DNA of 64,000 nt from contig NC_135549.1 of the NCBI RefSeq assembly GCF_964340395.1, positions 17,480,842-17,544,841 on the forward strand. Reading direction: 5' to 3'. Position 1 is the first letter of the stretch. Each line of letters opens with the position of its first letter. This DNA is from Glandiceps talaboti (taxonomy: Eukaryota; Hemichordata; Enteropneusta; Spengelidae). The translations under genes were made by a program, and so were the position numbers. The notes below the pieces were generated by a model. It searched no databases and was not told where the DNA came from. It was given only the letters and a program-made list of their open reading frames with translations. This document shows positions 28,210 through 37,998 of the stretch, one piece after another.

Positions 28210-30074
28210 CTCATTCTCCTCTCTCTGTCTCCTCTGTGCTCTCTTTCTCTTTCTTTCTCTCCTCTCTGTCTTCGATCTCTTTCTTTCTCCCTCATTCCCT
28301 CCATCCATGCCTATCTGATCTCTCATTCTCTATGGCTGCCTATTTGGTCTGTCTGTCATATACAGATTGGATGTGATGTAGTCATTACTTGTTTACAGAT
28401 CACTTGGTCTTTGTTGTTTTTTCACATAGAAAAACTTTGTAAAGTTGTGTTTAAAATTCAAAGTAACGTATTTCTCATCTATATAGCCACTTTACAGTAA
28501 TCTGCACAAAGTTTTGCTTCAAATGCCATATTCAATCAGTAAATCAATGTTTTCTCTTTGTCATCAATGGACTTGTTTGTACATCACATAAATCACGGAT
28601 TGATATCACAGTATATATTTTGTCTTGTGTGTTTATTGCATGAAAGGCCAAAGGCCTTCAGAACATACAAAACACTTCAAAGGGGCACAAGCTGAGTTTA
28701 TACTTGTTTAGGCATAGTTTATGTTACATAATTTGAAAGGTACTTGCAGTATTGTACTTATACTAGAGCACACTTAACCACCACTTCCAATTGACTGCAC
28801 TCAAACCTGGTACTAAGATATAGCCCATAAACGATCCGATGACATAATTTATCATACGTATCAAAAAATGTTCAGGAAATCTGTACTATGCATTACACTG
28901 TTGTAACCCTGCCAGAAGACAATCATAATGTTATAGAAGACATGTATCGACATTAACATTATACTGGAAAGTGTATTTATTTCAGTATTTTCACTTGTTT
29001 GCAAACTCAACTTGTGCCACTGTAAACAAAATAAAAATCCCTAATGCTGAAGATACTGTCAAATACATATTTGAACTAAATCTCTCTGTTAGATCTATAT
29101 TTAGTAGTCTAAAACGTAAAATATAACAACATCATTACATTATCCACAGAGTTGTATTAAAAAATGACAATTACCATTATGTAACTGTATAGTCAGTAAC
29201 ACTAACCTCAGACCACTAGTTGTCTGCGCACTAACTATTTTTTTTTGTATGTATATATTGATGGCCCATGTTATAAACCTGGCATGGCATCTACATCTGT
29301 ATAAATTGATTTTAATATTGAGATGAGCAAACTACAGCAAGAATTCATTGATATCGATTGGTAAAATGACACTGTAGAGTGTTGTGAGTATACATGAAAT
29401 ATAGGTGCATGTCTACATTCAGTAGATGTGTGTACTGATGAGAGAGAGAGGTACATATAATAGTTGTATTGTGGTTGCTATGGTTTCCAAACTGAAGTGA
29501 CATCTATGGCCATCTTTGGGTATTATTAAATGGACTCATAATTTGTAATACTTTAAAGGTGATAAAGAAATGTGTCTTTCCGTCGTTGCCTGTGTTGTGC
29601 TAATGTGGCGACCATCTTGTGTTTTTTTTAGAATACTTGTTTGCGAAAGGAATTAAAGGGCCAGTAGTGGCATGGAAAGATGTTGTATCCATGTCACTAC
29701 AGACATGTGGGTGAAATATGGCAATGGGGTCCAGTATGCTAACAAGAGTGATTTCACAGTTTACATGATTTGATATCAAAAAATGTATTTATGTATTTAT
29801 TTATTTATTTATTTATTTATTTAGTTTCCCATCAACTGTCAGCCACTTAAGAATGGAAAATTCAAATTCCATATTTTAGAGATGTTTTTCAAAATAGAGT
29901 AATTAATGTTCACGGATAGTTTTTGAAATTGATAACTTACGGAGAAGTTTCCAAATATAAAATGTGAAATTTCCCCTTATGATGTGTATATTTATCTTTG
30001 TAATAAGCCCAATAAAAACATGATTAAATACAAAAAAAAATTAGTTGCTATTATGTGATGATGATAACAGCAGC

Positions 30075-30114
<40 letters not shown>

Positions 30115-33058
30115 CAATGATAATGATATGTCATATTATTCCAAATATGGTCGTCACTTGTATAATACCCACATGCCCTAGTATTAAAGAAGCAGGAGGA
30201 AACCAGAGTACTTTTTGAAATCCTGCGTTGTTCAACAGGATCAAACTGAGCATCACTTTCCTTATAAATCTGGTTAATTTTAATTAAAACTCAGCTGATG
30301 TTGGCTGGGTTCAAACCAGACTATGGTGGTAAGAGGCATATGAACTACTCAGCTTCTGACAATCCAATTGCAAAAAGCTAAAAAATGTGTAAAATGTTTG
30401 TTATTCATATAATAACAAGGATTTTGGATATTTTATTAATCTTGTGTACTTTATTGAGTTACAAACAAGGACTTGGTATATGTTGTTTCACATTGATTTT
30501 TCAAGTAGGAAGCCATTATAAAATTGTTGTATGAATTAAAGATCCAAAATAAATATCGAATTCTTATCTATATGGCCACTTAAAGTGTAGGATTTATCTA
30601 CTTGTGTGTCCTAAACATATCATTAATTCCCTCTAGATGTCTCGTAAATAGTTTATTTCCAGGACATGTGTTTGCTTCATCCAGTGACGTAGAAGTCAGA
30701 GTTTCATGTATTTAATGTCATATTGTGTTTTTCCTCTTCAGAATAAAGAAGACCCCAGAGAGGTATTCACTCTTGTAAAAGAAGTATTTGCAAACAGTCC
30801 TGCGTTGGGACATTTACGGAAGGGTGACAGGATTCTGTCTGTGAATGGACAACATTTACAGGACACTAGAAGGGTAAGAATTGAGAGATGACCAACAGCT
30901 TAGCTAGGAAAGGGGTATAGCTGTAGAAAAGAAACCATTGTAATTATATTTAGTATATTCCAAGTTGAAAATTTATGACACGATCAGCGAAGCAAAATGC
31001 TGTTTTTACCAGACTTGTATCAGATCAACCAGTTACATTTCATGATACTGAGTTGACTGAGTTTATGAGATGAAATAATATTATTCTTGTTATTTCAGGG
31101 TATCAATACAGCATCTATAGTCAGCAAAAGTCAAGAAGATAAAGTCCGAGTCGTGATCCAACGACCGATGAGTCTACGCGAGCGTAAACCAGTCACCACT
31201 ACTGATATTGTTATAGACGTAGCAAACAGTACGGAATCAGCATCAATGAGAGCCTCTCCAAGGAATATAACACGGAGTGCTTCCAAGTCACACCAGCTAA
31301 CCAGTTACACGGCGGAAGGAAAGAAACGGCCTCACAGTGGCAGCAGTTCTTCGCAGGGTAACAGTACTTCTAATTCCTATACCTCCAGACCCATACACGT
31401 ACAGGAAGTGACATATCAGACAGGGCAACAACATGTTGATGACATACCTCACACTCTACAGCACACCACCATTACTCCGACTATTAGACCAAACTTTTTA
31501 CCGTGTGAAAACCAATATAATCCTCAAATTGCACCCCAAAATGGTCTCCATACTACCTATCACATGAATGATTATGTTGACCACTCACGTATGGATTCTC
31601 TGGATAATCCAGTATTGGTATCCATGGCAACAGAGGCGATCGATATAACAATTCGATCAGGACACCCAATGACAAACGGCATGAAGAAAGCATGCAGCGT
31701 ACAGCTCAATATTGCCCCATCTCCTCATGTCTCCCCAGCTCATACACCCACAAAAGCAGAGGTGATTCCCATGGAAACCATACCTCCTCTCTCTACTCCT
31801 ACACCAACTGCAAATGGATGTACATGCCTGGCACGTTGGAATATTCCTCTCAAGGACTCTTTTAAGAAAATAAGTGGTAAGACGAAATGTGAGAGTGCAC
31901 GAAGACCTGCAACAGAGTCACAGGAAGTCAATCGTAATGTGGAGAAGACGAGTTATGGAAATGAAAAACTTCAAAACAAGGTAAAGTTGAATAGAATCTG
32001 TAAGCTGCTGGTTGAAGCCTAGGCTCAGTCAGGACTGTCACAGTAACACGTCAAGGAATAGTTAGTCCTATGTAGTCTATGAGGGCAGCCACAGTACAAG
32101 GATATTAGCTAGAGTACAAGTATGCAGTAGATATCAGTACATACAAAATGGCCGTTTTCTGCTAGCGATGCTCCCCCAGGCTGTGAGAGAGTCTAGTTCA
32201 AGCTGTGTCATTGCAGTTTTGTTTCTGAATGGCTAACGTCCTTGGGCAAGATTTGGACCACAACTGCATGTGCCATAGGGCAACTCGGCTGTAGGTTGCA
32301 ATGTACTCTATTGCTCCCCATGGAGTTGAGGACATTTCATAGGGCTGTTGTATCTTTGAAAATGTGTTACATTCTTTGAGTATGTCTGTCTAGTTTAGAT
32401 TTCATTATTTTATATTTGTATGGAGATGCATTGTCAGTGGTATCCCTAGGATAGTTATTATTATCAATGCGTGTCATGGTATCCTTAAGATACCTTTCAT
32501 TAATGTTCAAAGTGCTTCCCAACAATGTTTATTAATGTTGTTGTGTACAAGACAAAGATATTGCAAGTCTAAATTGTTACGCTACAACAAGCTCAATTTT
32601 TTTGAAGTTATTCTTAATGTATTTCTTATTTTTGATTGTTGCAGGAAAATAAACAGAATTACAAGTGTGACTCTGAGAACAATGCTGATAGAGGAGTTGG
32701 GACACAGTCTACTAAAGTCTGTATGGAAACTCATATAAGGAAATTACCCTGTGGTTTGCTGTCTATTATATGCCAATATATGAATGTCAAAACACACACA
32801 GGAATGAGAGATTGGAGAGGTTTGGCAGGTGAGATTAAATACAGGAAATATTATACAGTGTTGCACTTTATTGGGATAAAATGAGATAAAATAGTGGTCT
32901 ATCATGTCATAATATAAAATCACCATATTTGGTGGTTTGGTTGGGAATGGGATGGGATGGGATGGGAATGGGATGGGATGGGATGGGATGGGGAACGGTT
33001 CATCCCTTATTACTGGCTGAATACCTAGAATAAGAAAATGTAAATGTAAAGGTTATCT

Positions 33059-33121
<63 letters not shown>

Positions 33122-33177
33122 TGTCTGTGTCTGTGTCTGTGTCTGTCTGTATGTGTGTGTCTGTGTCTGTCTGTCCT

Positions 33178-33238
<61 letters not shown>

Positions 33239-33715
33239 GTATTTCTGTCAGTCTATCTATCTGTCTGTATGCCAGTCTATTTGTCTTTGTATGTTGTGTC
33301 TGTCTGTCAGTTTATCATTCTTTCCATGTGAGAAAAAGGTAATAAATTCAGACCATTTCTTTCAAAGTGAAAATACTGTCAAGGTCAATTCTGTTAACCT
33401 CCATGAGGACTTTGATAGAATGTAATTACTTATAAAGACCCTTAGCAAAGCACTTGGGACCTAATTACAGAGCACTTTGAAGGTATCAGGTCAAAAAAAT
33501 ACATCTTTTGTGATTGATTTTCAGATGAAATGGGAAAAACGATAGAAGATATCTATGTACTGGAACAGACAGATGATCCGTGTAAAGCGTTACTCAAAGA
33601 CTGGGGAACTCAATCTAATGCTACCCTAGGTAGACTATTACAAATGCTACAAAACTCTAAATTAATGAGAGAAGATGTGGTCTCAGAAATCAACAAATAT
33701 CTGTCCTTATCATGA
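22365..33715 (+). CDS. PDZ-PDZ-Death domain scaffold protein (six coding exons, 788 aa)
   Basis: Coding exons: 22365-22487, 25975-26829, 30742-30873, 31099-31980, 32645-32828 and 33525-33715. Every junction is GT...AG and the phases agree (0,0,0,0,1), giving 788 residues. PDZ1 spans about residues 21-110, with carboxylate-binding loop NLGV at 32-35 and a typical second half ([20 protein letters not shown]). PDZ2 spans about 297-393, with loop KLGF at 317-320 and [15 protein letters not shown]. The linkers (111-296 and 394-694) are rich in Ser, Thr, Pro and His and look disordered. Residues 695-785 form a Death domain: DWRGLADEM around W721 and the motif [19 protein letters not shown] at 743-761, closest in my reading to MyD88 and IRAK/Pelle. 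There is no signal peptide or membrane segment, so it is probably cytosolic. Known for the families: PDZ binds C-terminal peptides and MyD88-type Death domains oligomerise in Toll/IL-1 signalling. Inferred: an adaptor joining the two. The start follows an in-frame TGA at 22335; a further 5' exon is possible. Confidence 0.85.
22817..23365. repeat. Inverted copy plus four-copy tandem repeat in intron 1 of the PDZ-Death gene
   Basis: A 29-base segment at 22817-22845 (ctaccaaaccagagtgacta, then tagagtttc) is perfectly inverted at 23174-23202. It recurs in the inverted sense at about 23230, 23286 and 23337, about 56 bases apart and each preceded by accatgctgcct-like sequence. Confidence 0.75.
24383..24530. 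repeat. Degenerate (TTGA)n repeat
   Basis: Repeated ttgattgattga units with ATC/AAT interruptions inside intron 1 of the PDZ-Death gene. Confidence 0.8.
25975..26829 (+). CDS. PDZ-Death gene, exon 2: rest of PDZ1, linker, start of PDZ2
   Basis: The acceptor cattgcag precedes GGTCGG and the donor CAG|gtaagt follows at 26830. Both ends are phase 0 and it encodes 285 residues (42-326). Residues 42-110 complete PDZ1 (helix B region [12 protein letters not shown]). Residues 111-296 form a Ser/His-rich linker with repeated SxSP-type sites that could be phosphorylated. Residues 294-326 begin PDZ2 with EEPHLIVW and the loop KLGF. Reading past the donor reaches a stop at 26856. Confidence 0.88.
27945..28300. 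repeat. (TGTC)n microsatellite in intron 2 of the PDZ-Death gene
   Basis: A long pure TGTC/CTGT run (about 27975-28060) followed by variants and a CT-rich tail. Long Cys-Leu-Ser or Asp-Arg-Gln frames on the two strands are artefacts. Confidence 0.95.
29780..30114. repeat. (ATTT)n and (AAC)n microsatellites
   Basis: An ATTT run at about 29786-29822 and an AAC run at about 30070-30114, both in intron 2 of the PDZ-Death gene and separated by unique sequence. Confidence 0.85.
30187..30360 (-). mobile_element. tRNA-derived SINE-like element, copy 1
   Basis: Read on the minus strand it starts with an A-box-like aagctgagtagttcatatgc and a B-box-like ggtttgaaccc about 30 bases later, as in RNA polymerase III promoters. 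A body ending ggtttcctcctgcttct follows. The same arrangement occurs at 44598-44780. Confidence 0.5.
30742..30873 (+). CDS. PDZ-Death gene, exon 3: core of PDZ2
   Basis: The acceptor ttcctcttcag precedes AATAAA and the donor AGG|gtaaga starts at 30874. It is 132 bases, phase 0 at both ends, encoding residues 327-370. It carries the PDZ2 strand B-C region ([19 protein letters not shown]), the turn [10 protein letters not shown] and the start of helix B. Confidence 0.88.
31099..31980 (+). CDS. PDZ-Death gene, exon 4: end of PDZ2 and long linker
   Basis: The acceptor gttatttcag ends at 31098 and the donor AAG|gtaaag starts at 31981. It is 882 bases, phase 0, residues 371-664. The first 23 residues finish PDZ2 ([10 protein letters not shown]). 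The rest is a hydrophilic linker rich in Ser, Thr and Pro, with a Ser/Asn-rich tract ([15 protein letters not shown]) and a TPTPTAN stretch before a short basic segment ([11 protein letters not shown]). Read-through of the donor adds 13 residues and stops at 32022, which would give a form without the Death domain. Confidence 0.85.
31981..32644 (+). other. Intron 4 of the PDZ-Death gene
   Basis: Bounded by gtaaag and gattgttgcag; no repeat or exon seen. A stop at 32020-32022 would end a protein read from exon 4 through this intron. Confidence 0.7.
32645..32828 (+). CDS. PDZ-Death gene, exon 5: first half of Death domain
   Basis: The acceptor gattgttgcag ends at 32644 and the donor GCAG|gtgaga starts at 32829. 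It ends in phase 1, so a GAT codon is split across the intron. It encodes residues 665-725 plus one base: an acidic/polar lead, then helices 1-2 of the Death domain ([17 protein letters not shown]), then the conserved DWRGLA with W721. The frame joins exon 6 cleanly as GLADEMGK. Confidence 0.82.
32940..33310. repeat. (GGGAT)n, (GT)n and (CTGT)n in the intron within the Death-domain region
   Basis: A GGGAT/GGGAAT run at about 32943-32992, an exact GT run at 33061-33120, then CTGT to about 33310. All lie between the two exons that encode the Death domain. Confidence 0.95.
33525..33715 (+). CDS. PDZ-Death gene, exon 6: second half of Death domain and stop
   Basis: The acceptor tgattttcag ends at 33524 and the stop TGA is at 33713-33715. 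It encodes residues 726-788. The segment [20 protein letters not shown], then [16 protein letters not shown], matches the helix 3-5 region of MyD88/IRAK Death domains, where a DP pair, a D-W-G or A-W motif and a T/S-V/L-G motif recur. The last residues (YLSLS) do not form an obvious PDZ ligand. Confidence 0.85.
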
Positions 33716-34482
33716 ATTCTGATCTTCCTTTAGTTGCTCCACGGTTATGAAGTATTATGGAGGCACCCAGAGATGGAATTATGTGAGTTGGTGCAATGAT
33801 TACTGATAGCAAAAAGATGAACAGAGACGAACAAAGATATTGAAACCAATAAGTTTCATTTTTTTCTCAATGTCCAGAAACTTTGTGTGATCAATAAGAG
33901 AGCAGAAGCTATGAAAATTGTATAGAAATGTAAAATATTTTTCAGTAGTGTTAGAATATGGGGAGAGTTGACGGTTTGTCTCCCTACTAGGAATTGTACA
34001 AATTTGTCTGAGTTTGGAGATTGGTTGGTTGGTATGTATGGGGGGATGGTTGATGTACAGTTGATGTGTTGTAATCACGTTCTAATGCTGAGTTCTTTTC
34101 TGCTCATGTCAACTTTATGTAAGAATTTATGGCTGGATTTTACTACTCAAGAATTGATATGGGATGAATTGTTAAGAAGTAAATCCAGTCAGTACTGGTC
34201 AGAAAAATACTGTCAGTGAAAGCAAGTAGTCAAGGTAACAATTGTCCTTTATGATTTGACTTTAAAAAGTAGTCACATTCTCACCACGTCATATTAACTT
34301 TGTTGATGAAATTTCAATGTTTTGATAAGTTTATTTGCCAACATAAATTATGCAAAGACAACTTAGTCTCAATTTCAACAGAAAAATAACCAAATTTAAC
34401 AGTAATTAGTAGGTACATGTAAAAGGAAAGATAATTATGAGATGTTTGGGCACAACCACAGTTGATAACATTTATACTGCAC

Positions 34483-34745
34483 CCTAGTCAAGTGACTGTC
34501 ATGTCTTTCTAGTCATGTGACTTATTGTTCTAGTCATGTGACTGTCATGTATTTCTAGTATTAATGTGACTTGTTCCAATGATATGACTGTCATGTGTTT
34601 GTAGTCATGTGACTTATTGTTCTAGTCATGTGACTCATGTTTCTAGTCATGGGACTGTCACATGACTCACTGTTTTAGTCATGTGACGTGATTCTAGTCG
34701 CATAACTCATTGTTCAAGCTATGGGACTATAATGTGTTTCTAGTT
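34483..34745. repeat. Short-unit minisatellite built on TCATGTGAC
   Basis: About 260 bases of degenerate units tctagtcatgtgact with gtcatgtatt or tattgt spacers, in the 3' flank of the PDZ-Death gene. At least five exact TCATGTGAC copies plus variants. Confidence 0.75.
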
Positions 34746-35574
34746 AATCTATCAACCATAATAAAATCTACTTGCAATAAAATCATTTTTTATGTGCACA
34801 CTAACCAAGAATTTCATTTCTATGTAAATTTTGTGATATCTTTTTTTTTTTACAGAAGAAACCTTTGATACTTGATATTAAATTGTGTTCATATCATGTT
34901 TTGTTGGTTGCATTTATCAAATGGAAACAGACGTGGTAATTTTCATTCTCACAATTTTTTTTGTATAATATTAGTTAATTTCTGCTTCACATGGAATTAA
35001 ATAAACAGATATCATTACTATTTGTAAAATACAATAATAATTCAACATAAACTTTATTTGTATAAAATCTGTTTCTGGGATGTGAATATTTTGAGAGAGA
35101 AAAATCCTCTACACGGAATTTGGACATAAACAAACGTCATGACTGTATTTTATGTTTTATTGAGACATTGCAAGGTAAGACTAGACTTGATGAGATAGCC
35201 TGGATTATTGATTGCAATACAAATAAGTATTTAAAAGCTAATTACAGTTTGAAGCATTGATACTTAAAGTTCAAAATGTGATAAAGTGCACTGCTTTTAA
35301 AACTAACAGCAATATTGATTCCTTGCATGGTAATTGTTTGCAGGTTTCTATTGATTTGACATTACGAATAGCTCTACTTTTTGGGGGGATAATTACTGAT
35401 TTATATTTTGATAACCGGGTTTTACAGGCATCAAATTTATCGTTTGTCAGCTTTTAACATTCCAAAAACAATACCGAAGATTAGTATTTTTGACAATTCC
35501 TTCCTACTGTCGCTATGCAAAACATACCTGATGACTTTTATGCTGTGAGAGAATTAATGTGTCGCATTTCTAGT

Positions 35575-35775
35575 GTGTCAGTTGTCAAGACAACCAGGTC
35601 AGTGACCTCTGACCCAGGGTTGTCAAGACAAGCAAGTCAGTGAACATTGACCCAGGGTCGGCTAGACAGCCAACCTATTGAACTGTGACCAGAGTTGTCT
35701 AGGCAACAAGACCTTTCAACTTTGACCCGGGGTCATCAAGACAAACTGGTTCAGTGAACTTTGACCCATGAGTCA
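35575..35775. repeat. About 46-bp minisatellite, four copies
   Basis: Units of the form ttgtcaagacaaccaggtca, then gtgaactttgacccaggg, diverged by roughly 10-20 percent. Confidence 0.7.
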
Positions 35776-37119
35776 ATGGCTACATGTGTGAAAGCACTTA
35801 ATCTGTGTGCACTGTTGTGTGTGATTTGGGAAATTGAAATTTACAAATGCAAGTCTATCAGTAGAGAGCTAAATTTGTGTATCAAACTCAACCACATTAC
35901 AGAAGAACTTTCACTTGGTTATATATATATAAGATTTGTTGAAAAGCCAGAATATTACGTTTGTCTTCCAGAAGCTGTTCACACGGAATGTTAATATTTG
36001 TGGAAAGTCAACCATTTTACAAAAATATGTTGCCAAATTTGTACTACTGATAATATTAGTACAAAAAAAAGTTTTTGTTTTTAAAAAAAAAAATCAAACT
36101 TTCTTTTTTCAAGTTGTTGTATTTTTACATGGTGGATATTCTTTCAGTATTGCATTGTATAACAGTTGATCTGTGGCTGGCCATCGGTTGAACAGACTTT
36201 ACACTCAACAAAAAAAGGCATGTCATTATTTACTAGCCATGCACTATGCTGTCATGTAACAGTATTATTTGAATACTTTCACATTTTGGCTATTTCTAAT
36301 TTTGATAAAAATACAAATAGTTTAAAAGTCACCACCAAGTGTGAACTTAGTTTTGAAAAAAAATAAACAAAAGCATTAGGCAGCTTGACATAGAGGGTGG
36401 GCTGGGCTGTTCTGTACAGAAATTGACAGAAGTTTAATACATCTTTTTCTTTGTGTGTCTTTACTCACATTTATGAAACAAAGATATAGATAGTGATAAA
36501 TAGTGATAAATGAATCAATTAATTGTGTTAATTGGAAAAAATTGTATAAAATGTACACAATTTCAAAAGTAATGTATAGGTGTGTATTATAGAACAACTT
36601 ATACAAATACAATTGAATTAATACAAATGAAATGTACAGAATCGTCATAATGTACAGTCTATTTTACAAAAAAGAAAATCCACACAACAAATTTACACAA
36701 ATCTGCTTGTAGTCAGAATCTGTGAAGAATCTGTGAAAATTATTGTTCCGTCTAAAATAAGTAAATGCATTTACATGTCATCTCTTTATACATCATAGAT
36801 TTTTTCTAGTCCATAAAACGTGGAAAAGTTCCAAGATAGATGTTACATAAAACAAGGAAAACGTTTCATTGTTGTCATTTCAAGTGATAAATATCCTGTG
36901 AAATTGTCTCTAAAATAGTATATTGTTGTTAAACATCTAAAATTAACATTCATAGTTAAATATCTAAAATTGTCTTTAAGTAGTTTACTGTAGGGAAATG
37001 ATATGGATGGTATAAAGTCCTAAATTTCTATGTATACTCTTGTCTGTGCTGTAAATAGGTTCCCAAATAGGTGTCTGTTGAATTTTAACCAGTTTGCATG
37101 ACACTGATCAGGAAATTGC

Positions 37120-37840
37120 CATAGCATTACAGTATGTCAATGTGCGTGACAGTATCACACCACGAGAAGCAATACAATTTACAGTTGGCATGCATGACAC
37201 TGGTCTGGAAATCAAGTTGTTTTAGAAGTGCAGTATATTGATTTGCATGACATACTGCAATAGCATGACAGCAAGCAGAATAGTGTAATAGCAGTGCAGT
37301 GTATCTATTTTACAAGACACCAATAGCACACCATGATAGCATGACAGGCAGGCATCGTATCGTATTGCAATAGCAGTGCAGTGTATCAATTTGCATGACA
37401 TGAATGACACATCACGATAGCATGACAGCAAGTAGGGTATTGCAATAGCAACACAATGTATCAAGTTGGATGAGGGTGAGCAGCATACCATGAAAGGCAA
37501 TACAGCTGAGCTATTTACATGATAGTGTAGCAACATATTAGAATATCAATCAGTACAGGGTATCATTATACCAGAGGAGGATGAAAGTTATATAGCACTA
37601 TGAAATATCAGTGTGCATGACACAACAATTGCATGACACAGTAAGATGATGAGCTGACAGCAGTATTAGAATGCATGACACCATGATGGTAGGTTGCATG
37701 ACATCGCATAGTGAAAGCAAACATTGATAGCAGTTCAAAGCATGGCAGTGAGCAACACTTAGTGATAACAGAATGCCAGTACACCTAATATAAATTTTAG
37801 TTCTCATGATAATAACATGGTATCCATGACAGGGCAAACT
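37120..37840. repeat. Diverged minisatellite rich in GCATGACA
   Basis: Repeated phrases gcatgacatgaatgacac, catgatagcatgacagcaag and tgcaatagcagtgcagtgta at about 80-bp spacing. Minus-strand frames here (Cys/His/Tyr-rich) follow the repeat and are not genes. Confidence 0.65.
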
Positions 37841-37884
37841 GTGGACATCACTGTTACAACAAATCAGACATTTTTTGTCTTATT

Positions 37885-37998
37885 CAGCTAGCTAGCTAAG
37901 GGCATACTTGGCAGGGGAATTAGTAATTAACACTGTGTAAAAAGCTAGCTAGCTAAGGGCATACTTGGCAGGGGAATTGATTAACACTGTGTAAAACC
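37885..37998. repeat. Two-copy tandem duplication, about 55-bp unit
   Basis: agctagctagctaagggcat, then acttggcaggggaatt, is repeated almost exactly twice, each copy followed by ttaacactgtgtaaaa. Confidence 0.8.

Larger units (their letters stand above)
26830..30741 (+). other. Intron 2 of the PDZ-Death gene
   Basis: Bounded by gtaagt and ttcctcttcag. It contains the TGTC microsatellite, the ATTT and AAC runs, one SINE-like copy and partial relatives of the 45.5-kb palindromic element at about 28466 and 30545. Confidence 0.75.

Noticed and set aside
27872-28500. Cys-Leu-Ser-Val frames and the opposite Asp-Arg-Gln-Thr frame
   Set aside because: Microsatellite translation within an intron.
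37222-37837. Two Cys/His/Tyr-rich minus-strand frames (104 and 79 codons)
   Set aside because: They track a diverged minisatellite and have internally repetitive residues; no domain.
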